Origin: Clostridiales bacterium GWD2_32_19
GTDB lineage: Bacteria; Bacillota; Clostridia; Lachnospirales; UBA12420
Direction: 5' to 3'
DNA length: 59,665 nucleotides
Assembly: GCA_001795385.1 (NCBI GenBank)
Contig: MGOU01000006.1
Coordinates: 1-59,665 of the forward strand
Part shown: positions 54,628 to 59,665 of the stretch, piece after piece
Layout of the letters: each line of letters opens with the position of its first letter
Numbering within the stretch: position 1 is the stretch's first letter
Made by a program: the position numbers and the translations under genes
Notes under the pieces: generated by a model
Seen by the model: only the letters and a program-made list of their open reading frames with translations
Databases searched by the model: none
What the model was told of the DNA's origin: nothing

Positions 54628-55720
54628 TTTTAACACCACCCTTTTTAGTAACGCGTGTAGGTATATCAGATTTAACAGCATCTTTAGTAGTAACGCGTGT
54701 AGCTATATCTGATATTTCACGAGTTTCAGTTTTAATAGCATTTTTTGTAGAAACGGTTACATATTTATCAAAGTATAGTTGTTGGAAAATCGAAAATATG
54801 TTTCCTAGCATCCAGTATATACCTAAACCAGATGGAAAGCTAAACGCTGTAATGAAGATAAGCCCTGGTATAAAGTATATCATAGTAGCCATCGAACGTT
54901 CGATTTGAGAAGCTGTATCATCAACAGCGGCCTTTGGATCTTTATCTGACTTATTTGATGCACTTGTAACCTTAATTGATAAATATGTGGTTAAAGCAGT
55001 AATTACAGGTATAAGAATACTTATATCAGTGTAATTGGGAACATTTGTTAAATTTATTGTAAAAAAACCTTCTATATGATTTTTTGTGGTTATTAAACTA
55101 GGTAGAACAGAAGCAACACTATCTGGCATTTTAGTAAGTAATGTTGCCCACTCAGTGTTATTAATACTTGAAGTCAGTGTTTTTAAATTATCAATACTAT
55201 CAATATCTTTTATAAGTAAATTCTTTGTTTTAAGCAATGGCTCAAATAATTCGTTGTAGTTAGGTAAAGTCATGATCTTTGTAGCAATTTCATTGTAGAT
55301 TTCAGACAATTTTGATATGTAGTTATAAGCTTCACGAAGAACATTAAACAATGCAAAAATGATAGGTATTTGAATAATCGCTGGCAAACATCCGCCGAAA
55401 GGACTAGTGCCATGATGTGCATACAATGCATTCATTTCTGCAACCATTTTTTGCTGAGATTCTTGATCTTTTAGATTCTTATACTTATCTTGAATTATCT
55501 TCATTTTAGGTTGAATGACTTTCATTTTTTTAGTCGATGTATATTGCTTTAATGCAAGAGGTAATAATAAAACCTTTATTAAGATTGTAAATAATATTAT
55601 CGTAATGCCTAACGAATATACAGGGGTAATATTATAAATAAAGTCAAAGATTACATTTAAAATTTTAGAGAAAAAATTTTCTAAAATTCCTGGTTGTGAA
55701 CTAAGTAAGATGTATGGCAT
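54590..55720 (-). CDS. yidC: membrane protein insertase YidC/Oxa1/SpoIIIJ
   Basis: The 376-residue polytopic insertase has an N-terminal membrane segment and then five helices in all. The conserved arginine region is in LPLALKQYTSTKKMKVIQPKM. It then has FGGCLPAIIQIPIIFALFNVLREA and the late FSFPSGLGIYWMLGNIF. An extracellular insertion of about 90 residues (145-235) separates helices two and three. The C-terminal tail is basic with repeated TRVTTKD/TRVTKKG units. It belongs to the rpmH-rnpA-yidD-yidC-khpB operon. Confidence 0.95.
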   Translation of the reverse strand: MPYILLSSQPGILENFFSKILNVIFDFIYNITPVYSLGITIILFTILIKVLLLPLALKQYTSTKKMKVIQPKMKIIQDKYKNLKDQESQQKMVAEMNALYAHHGTSPFGGCLPAIIQIPIIFALFNVLREAYNYISKLSEIYNEIATKIMTLPNYNELFEPLLKTKNLLIKDIDSIDNLKTLTSSINNTEWATLLTKMPDSVASVLPSLITTKNHIEGFFTINLTNVPNYTDISILIPVITALTTYLSIKVTSASNKSDKDPKAAVDDTASQIERSMATMIYFIPGLIFITAFSFPSGLGIYWMLGNIFSIFQQLYFDKYVTVSTKNAIKTETREISDIATRVTTKDAVKSDIPTRVTKKGGVKNEVHNKTRKKRK

Positions 55721-55812
55721 GTTTTAGACCTCCGGTTTTTTCAAAGTACAAATTAATTTAAAGTACAGAGTAGAAAGTTAATATAACTTTATTCCTTATT
55801 ATTTGTACTTTG

Positions 55813-56022
55813 TTATTTCAATGGATCATATCCTCCCTTGTGAAAAGGATGACATTTTAGAATACGTAGTATTGCGAGCGCAGAACCTTTGAATATACCA
55901 TATTTTTTTATCGCTTGATATGAATATTGTGAGCAGGTAGGTATAAATCTGCAAGTTCTGGGAGTAAAAGGCGAAATATATTTTTGGTACAGTGATATTA
56001 AAAACAGAAAAACATGTCTCAT
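55813..56022 (-). CDS. yidD: membrane protein insertion efficiency factor YidD
   Basis: A 69-residue protein with the YidD signature ([31 protein letters not shown] and [10 protein letters not shown]). It assists YidC in membrane insertion. Its ATG overlaps the rnpA stop by 4 bases (ATGA), indicating coupling. Confidence 0.96.
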   Translation of the reverse strand: MRHVFLFLISLYQKYISPFTPRTCRFIPTCSQYSYQAIKKYGIFKGSALAILRILKCHPFHKGGYDPLK

Positions 56023-56354
56023 TTCAGTAAGTTTGTCTTTTTAAATAGATTCAACATAGCGCCCTCTATGTCCTTATATGCTTTATTGGTAATATCATTA
56101 CGTGCAATAAAAAGTATATTATAGCCTAGCTTGACAGATGTCTCATGTAGTCTGTAGGACTCACGTATGAGCCTTGTGGCTCGGTGTCTTACAACACTAT
56201 TGCCTACCTTTTTACTAACTGAGATGCCTAAATGATTAATAGTTGATTTATCACACAAAGTATACATCACTAATAAATTATTTGCAATAGATTTCCCAGA
56301 TTTATATACTTTATTAAAATGTTGTTGTTTTTTCAAAGACTCTGTATAATTCAT
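56019..56354 (-). CDS. rnpA: ribonuclease P protein component
   Basis: A basic protein of about 111 residues that supports the RNase P RNA in maturing the 5-prime ends of tRNAs. The family signature is [28 protein letters not shown] chose the ATG at 56354 with AGAAGG upstream; the frame opens 13 codons earlier without support. It lies between rpmH and yidD. Confidence 0.95.
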   Translation of the reverse strand: MNYTESLKKQQHFNKVYKSGKSIANNLLVMYTLCDKSTINHLGISVSKKVGNSVVRHRATRLIRESYRLHETSVKLGYNILFIARNDITNKAYKDIEGAMLNLFKKTNLLK

Positions 56355-56405
56355 ACTAAAACCTTCTTCTCTAATTTTATAAAAAAAGACCACATTACGC
56401 GGCCA

Positions 56406-56540
56406 TTATGCTGATAGTTTATGTCTTCCTTTTTTTCTCCTAGCTGCAAGCACTCTTCTACCGTTGGCAGTACTCATTCTCGCTCTAAAACCGTGTACTT
56501 TACTTCTTTGTCTCTTTTTGGGTTGATATGTTCTTTTCAT
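56406..56540 (-). CDS. rpmH: 50S ribosomal protein L34
   Basis: The 44-residue, highly basic protein reads [18 protein letters not shown] and then the L34 core [17 protein letters not shown], ending [14 protein letters not shown] lies 7 bases before the ATG. In most Firmicutes this gene borders oriC and dnaA; here it borders a Xer-like gene and lies 41 kb from dnaA. A T-run follows a short hairpin between rpmH and rnpA, possibly attenuating the downstream operon. Confidence 0.98.
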   Translation of the reverse strand: MKRTYQPKKRQRSKVHGFRARMSTANGRRVLAARRKKGRHKLSA

Positions 56541-56588
56541 GACAGAACCTCCTTAAATCAATTCACAATATACAGTGAAAAAATAAAT

Positions 56589-56618
56589 ATTATAATTTTT
56601 TTAATTATCAATTATCAA
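56589..56618 (-). promoter_or_regulatory. sigma-A promoter of the rpmH operon
   Basis: On the minus strand TTGATA (56613-56618) and TATAAT (56589-56594) are spaced by 18 bases, in a very AT-rich region upstream of rpmH. Confidence 0.65.
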
Positions 56619-56729
56619 ATAAAAAATTAATATACACCTTTCGCGTGCCTTTACATTATATAAGAAAACAAGCAATAAGTCAAGTGGTTTTTATGGAAAA
56701 AGTTACATTTTATTTTATGTAACTCGTTA

Positions 56730-56758
56730 TTGACTTTAGATGGAATATTTTGTACAAT
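56730..56758 (+). promoter_or_regulatory. sigma-A promoter of the Xer-like gene
   Basis: TTGACT and TACAAT with a 17-base spacer, 24 bases before the start codon. Confidence 0.75.
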
Positions 56759-56782
56759 AGAACAAGAAAGAAGGTGTAATAA

Positions 56783-57526
56783 ATGGAAAAATACATAAGG
56801 ATTTTTATAGAAGAAGGGTTAAAAGATAAAACGATTAATACAATAGAAGCATATAAAAGAGATTTAGATAATTTTATTATATATATAAAGAGTAAAGGAA
56901 TTTTGGATTTTGAGAAGCTTTCGGATATAGATATAATGATGTATTTTATAAACCTTGAAAAAACAGGAAAATCCAGAAATAGTATAGTAAGATATGTTGC
57001 AGTGATTAGGTCATTTCTTGATTTTTTATATAAAAGAGGGTTATTTACAAAAAAAATTGATTTTGAAAAATATAAGCCAAGAGTTGAAAAAATAGAAAGA
57101 AATATTTTATCAATGAAAGAATTTGAAAGATTAATAGATTCTATAAATATAGAGAAGAATATAGGACTTAGAGACAAAATAATAATACTGTTTATGTATT
57201 ATCATGGACTAAAGCCCACAAGTTTAGTTGAGATAAAATTAACAGATTTAGATTTAAATTTGGGTATAGTAATAATAAAAAATAAAAGAATATCAATAAA
57301 TAAGGAAGTTATGCCGCTAATTAAAGCGTATGTTATGCTATCGCGAAAGGAACTAATGAAAGGTAATGACAGTGAATATCTGTTTACAGGGTATGGGGAG
57401 GTTCGCCTAACTAGACAGTCTGTATGGAAAATAGTAAATAAGTATAGAAAAATAGCAAATATAGATATAGAGATAACATCTAATGTTTTATATGACTCAC
57501 AGAGATATCACAGAGTAGAGAAGTAG
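56783..57526 (+). CDS. degenerate, truncated XerC/XerD-like tyrosine recombinase
   Basis: The 247-residue protein has the N-terminal core-binding SAM-like domain (about 1-90) and the start of the catalytic domain (about 105-230) of Xer recombinases. The first catalytic arginine, normally in GLRxSE, is lysine at residue 144 (HGLKPTSL). The protein stops near the second box, where HxLRHS is replaced by SNVLYDS, so the conserved His/Arg and the active-site tyrosine region are missing. No remnant of the C-terminus is seen downstream. It occupies the place where xerD often sits beside nudF and punA. It probably cannot recombine DNA but may still bind it. Confidence 0.8.
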   Translation: MEKYIRIFIEEGLKDKTINTIEAYKRDLDNFIIYIKSKGILDFEKLSDIDIMMYFINLEKTGKSRNSIVRYVAVIRSFLDFLYKRGLFTKKIDFEKYKPRVEKIERNILSMKEFERLIDSINIEKNIGLRDKIIILFMYYHGLKPTSLVEIKLTDLDLNLGIVIIKNKRISINKEVMPLIKAYVMLSRKELMKGNDSEYLFTGYGEVRLTRQSVWKIVNKYRKIANIDIEITSNVLYDSQRYHRVEK

Positions 57527-57565
57527 GAAGCAATACAAAATGGATAAAACAGGAGGGTAATAATA

Positions 57566-58084
57566 ATGGATAAAATAGTATATAATGGATTTCATAAGGT
57601 TTGGCAAACGGAAGTTGAAATAAAGGGTGTAAAGAGGATATATGAAAAATTAGATATACATAATGCTGTTGCAGGTTTGGTGACAGATGAAGATGGGAAG
57701 ATTTGCCTCGTTACACAATATAGAATAGGAGCAGGAAGAAACATTAAAGAGATACCTGCCGGGCTAATAGACAAGAATCTTACAAACAAGGAAGTATTGA
57801 TTGAAGAATTGATTGAGGAGTGCGAGATAGATGAAAAGGACATAACATATATTTCAGAAAATCCCATATTATCATATTTCATGGTTGTTGGTAGCTCAGA
57901 GTGTATTTTAGAAATATATGAAGTAAAAGTAAAAAGGCAACATACAAAAACAGTAAATGATGTAGATGTAGAGTTGGTTGAATGGATAACCGAAGAACAA
58001 TTTGATGAGCATGTGAAAAATGGAGAAATAGTGGACAATAAAACATTGCTTTCATACTACTATATGAAGAATGAAGGAAAGTAA
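57566..58084 (+). CDS. nudF: NUDIX hydrolase, ADP-ribose pyrophosphatase type
   Basis: The 172-residue protein matches the ADP-ribose pyrophosphatase branch (AVAGLVTDEDGKICLVTQYR, EIPAGLID). The NUDIX box is partly altered: the Glu expected 6 residues after the first Gly is Leu, the Arg of REUxEE is Glu, and the final Gly is Glu (AGLIDKNLTNKEVLIEEL, then IEECEID). The metal-binding EExxEE core remains, so it may still be active with changed specificity. AGGAGGG precedes the ATG, 40 bases after the Xer-like gene. Confidence 0.82.
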   Translation: MDKIVYNGFHKVWQTEVEIKGVKRIYEKLDIHNAVAGLVTDEDGKICLVTQYRIGAGRNIKEIPAGLIDKNLTNKEVLIEELIEECEIDEKDITYISENPILSYFMVVGSSECILEIYEVKVKRQHTKTVNDVDVELVEWITEEQFDEHVKNGEIVDNKTLLSYYYMKNEGK

Positions 58085-58221
58085 AAGACTTTTTCGAATG
58101 GTATAAACTAGAGATAGGTTCCTCGCCTCTATCAGGGAGAGGACATTAACATAAGCTTTTGCTAATTTTAATAAGGTATTAAAAAAGTAACACAGATACT
58201 ATGAAGTACAGGAGGTTAAAT

Positions 58222-59055
58222 ATGGATACAATAGAAAAAGATTTAATAACCAAAATCGAAGAAGCAAAGAAGTATATAGAAGATAGAATAAAAGTAAAGC
58301 CTGAGGTGGGTATTGTGCTAGGTTCGGGATTAGGTGACCTAGCTGAAGAAGTTGATGATGCTGTAATGATACAATATAGTGATATACCACACTTTAAGAC
58401 ATCCACAGTAATAGGGCATGAAGGAGTGCTTATACTAGGGACATTTATGAATAAAAATGTGGTAATGATGAAAGGTAGGGTGCATTTTTACGAGGGATAT
58501 TCGATGCAAGAGATAACATTCCCAACTAGAGTAATGAAAGCATTAGGTGTTTCAAATATTATAGTTACTAATGCTGCAGGTGCAGTGAATAAAGAATTCT
58601 TCCCAGGTGAATTAATGATAATAAATGATCATATAAATATGGTAGGAATAAATCCATTGATAGGTAAAAATTTTGACGAACTTGGTACGCGTTTTCCAGA
58701 CATGACAAGTCAGTATAATAAAGAGCTTATAAGTATAGCAAACGATATAGCTTTTAATCTGAAATTAAAAATAAAAGAAGGAATATACGCATATATGTCA
58801 GGACCTAACTATGAGACAAAGGCAGAAATAAATATGCTTAGGATATTAGGTGCGGACGCAGTAGGAATGTCAACAGTACCAGAAGTCATAGTAGCAAAGC
58901 ATGCGGGTATGGATGTGCTAGGGATATCATGCATTACTAATATGGCATCAGGCATATTAGGCACTCCACTAAATCATGAAGAAGTTATAGAAGTAAGTAA
59001 TATAGTAAAAGATAAATTTAAAACTTTTATAAGAGAAATTGTAGAAAAAATGTAA
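58222..59055 (+). CDS. punA: purine-nucleoside phosphorylase (trimeric type)
   Basis: This cytosolic enzyme of about 277 residues splits purine ribonucleosides with phosphate in the salvage pathway. The family motifs are GIVLGSGLGDLAEEV (phosphate loop), the HEG motif in IGHEGVLILG, GRVHFYEGY, and TNAAGAV with MSGPNYETKAE. The ATG at 58222 follows AGGAGG; the frame opens 7 codons earlier. The neighbourhood nudF-punA after an xerD-like gene matches the Bacillus nudF-xerD-drm-punA region. Confidence 0.94.
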   Translation: MDTIEKDLITKIEEAKKYIEDRIKVKPEVGIVLGSGLGDLAEEVDDAVMIQYSDIPHFKTSTVIGHEGVLILGTFMNKNVVMMKGRVHFYEGYSMQEITFPTRVMKALGVSNIIVTNAAGAVNKEFFPGELMIINDHINMVGINPLIGKNFDELGTRFPDMTSQYNKELISIANDIAFNLKLKIKEGIYAYMSGPNYETKAEINMLRILGADAVGMSTVPEVIVAKHAGMDVLGISCITNMASGILGTPLNHEEVIEVSNIVKDKFKTFIREIVEKM

Positions 59056-59138
59056 ATGAAACCATATAAGAGTTTCAGGTTCTCCTCATGGGAGGGGGGA
59101 AATTCACACGATAAAGATAGGTATAGGTTGGTGAGCAT

Positions 59139-59516
59139 GTGAAACACAAAGAAATCATATATGTCTTTATAATTACTACATTAACAGGTGTGTGGGGATT
59201 TGAAAATATAGATACTTCAAAAATAGAAATTATTCAATCGTCTGTAGTGCAAAACAATATTGAAAAACCAAGTGAGAGCGAGCCGAAAAAACAAGAAAAT
59301 TTGACAATGCCAAGTCAAAGTAATATAATAAATATAAATACATCATCAAAGAGAGAACTAGATATATTATATAAAGTAGGGCCAAAGACTGCAGACAAGA
59401 TAATTGAGTATAGAGAAAAGAATGGAAAATTTAAAACTAAAGAAGAAATAATGAATGTAAAAGGAATAGGCGAAAAAATATACGAAAAGATAAAAGATGG
59501 TATAAGCGTAGAGTGA
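59139..59516 (+). CDS. ComEA-like helix-hairpin-helix protein
   Basis: The 125-residue protein has an N-terminal signal or membrane segment (about 4-20), a polar linker, and a C-terminal double helix-hairpin-helix domain (NINTSSKRELDILYKVGPKTADKIIEYREKNG... VKGIGEKIYEKIKDGI) typical of the ComEA DNA receptor. The SLBB domain present in Bacillus ComEA is absent. The start is GTG with AGGTTGGTG upstream. It may bind DNA at the cell surface, but no other competence genes are visible in the window. Confidence 0.78.
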   Translation: MKHKEIIYVFIITTLTGVWGFENIDTSKIEIIQSSVVQNNIEKPSESEPKKQENLTMPSQSNIININTSSKRELDILYKVGPKTADKIIEYREKNGKFKTKEEIMNVKGIGEKIYEKIKDGISVE

Positions 59517-59603
59517 AGATAAAGAACAAGGAATATAAAAGTAAGAATATAAAATGGTTGTGAATTGATTAAGACCAGTTAATAAATGTCAAGTAGTTTT
59601 GTA

Positions 59604-59625
59604 AAAAAACTCTAAAAAGTTTTTT
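59604..59625 (+). terminator. terminator-like hairpin after the ComEA-like gene
   Basis: An 8-bp stem (aaaaaact and its complement) with a 6-base loop ends in a T-run. It lies about 90 bases past the stop codon. The rest of 59517-59665 has no visible gene. Confidence 0.6.
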
Positions 59626-59665
59626 ATGCTAAAAATGTGCATAGCAAACAAAGCAATAATAAAGC

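Overview
The window is AT-rich, low-GC Firmicutes chromosome around the replication origin. Gene content (dnaA, dnaN, yaaA/rlbA, recF, gyrB, gyrA, parA, parB, rsmG, mnmG, mnmE, jag, yidC, yidD, rnpA, rpmH), AGGAGG-type ribosome sites and spore genes (ricT, sleB, ypeB, an AbrB/SpoVT regulator) point to an endospore-forming member of the Clostridia. I cannot name the species from sequence alone.

Layout, left to right. 1-4434: an Rpn-type nuclease, a TrmN6-like methyltransferase, ricT and holB. 4568-15306, all on the minus strand: gyrA, gyrB, a coiled-coil membrane protein, a TsaC-type enzyme, recF, rlbA, dnaN and dnaA. Three parS sites lie here, one of them inside recF. 15307-15948: the probable oriC with DnaA boxes. 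15949-18397: parB, parA, rsmG on the minus strand. 18500-46101: a plus-strand block of about 27.6 kb. 46120-50335: an abrB-type regulator, an M29 aminopeptidase, and the sleB-ypeB spore-germination pair. 50346-56540: mnmG to rpmH on the minus strand. 56783-59516: a degenerate Xer-like recombinase, a NUDIX hydrolase, purine nucleoside phosphorylase and a ComEA-like protein on the plus strand.

The plus-strand block is the striking part. It separates rsmG from mnmG, which are normally neighbours, and encodes two machines back to back. The first half (18660-30632) is a reduced type IV secretion-like set: two VirB2-like pilins, a PrgI/VirB3-like protein, a separate VirB4-N-terminal-like protein, a VirB4 ATPase, a large VirB6-like channel protein that carries a pilin-like segment, a 780-residue protein with a large probable extracellular part, a VirB1-like lytic transglycosylase/NlpC-P60 hydrolase, and a small VirB8-position protein. 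The second half (30795-45206) is a Tad-like system: three MinD/TadZ-like ATPases (one with a 41-copy pentapeptide rod), a CpaB/SAF protein, a TadA/CpaF ATPase, TadB- and TadC-like platforms, four small pilin-like proteins without a cleavable leader, and two larger proteins of the same topology. No relaxase, coupling protein, integrase or prepilin peptidase is present. I infer a non-conjugative, chromosomally fixed surface or secretion apparatus; its role is unknown.

Regulatory structure is unusually readable. Several near-consensus sigma-A promoters (17-bp spacers) and strong hairpin terminators divide the block into units. A 51-bp near-perfect palindrome sits exactly between the two halves. 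A 75-bp element occurs almost unchanged in front of both ricT and a pilin-like gene, at the same distance from each start codon. A family of palindromic intergenic repeats is scattered over the window.

Compared with the usual Firmicutes arrangement, the rpmH-to-parB segment is inverted relative to dnaA. If replication starts in the parB-dnaA gap, the rpmH-to-parB genes would be transcribed head-on to the fork, while the inserted block is codirectional with it.
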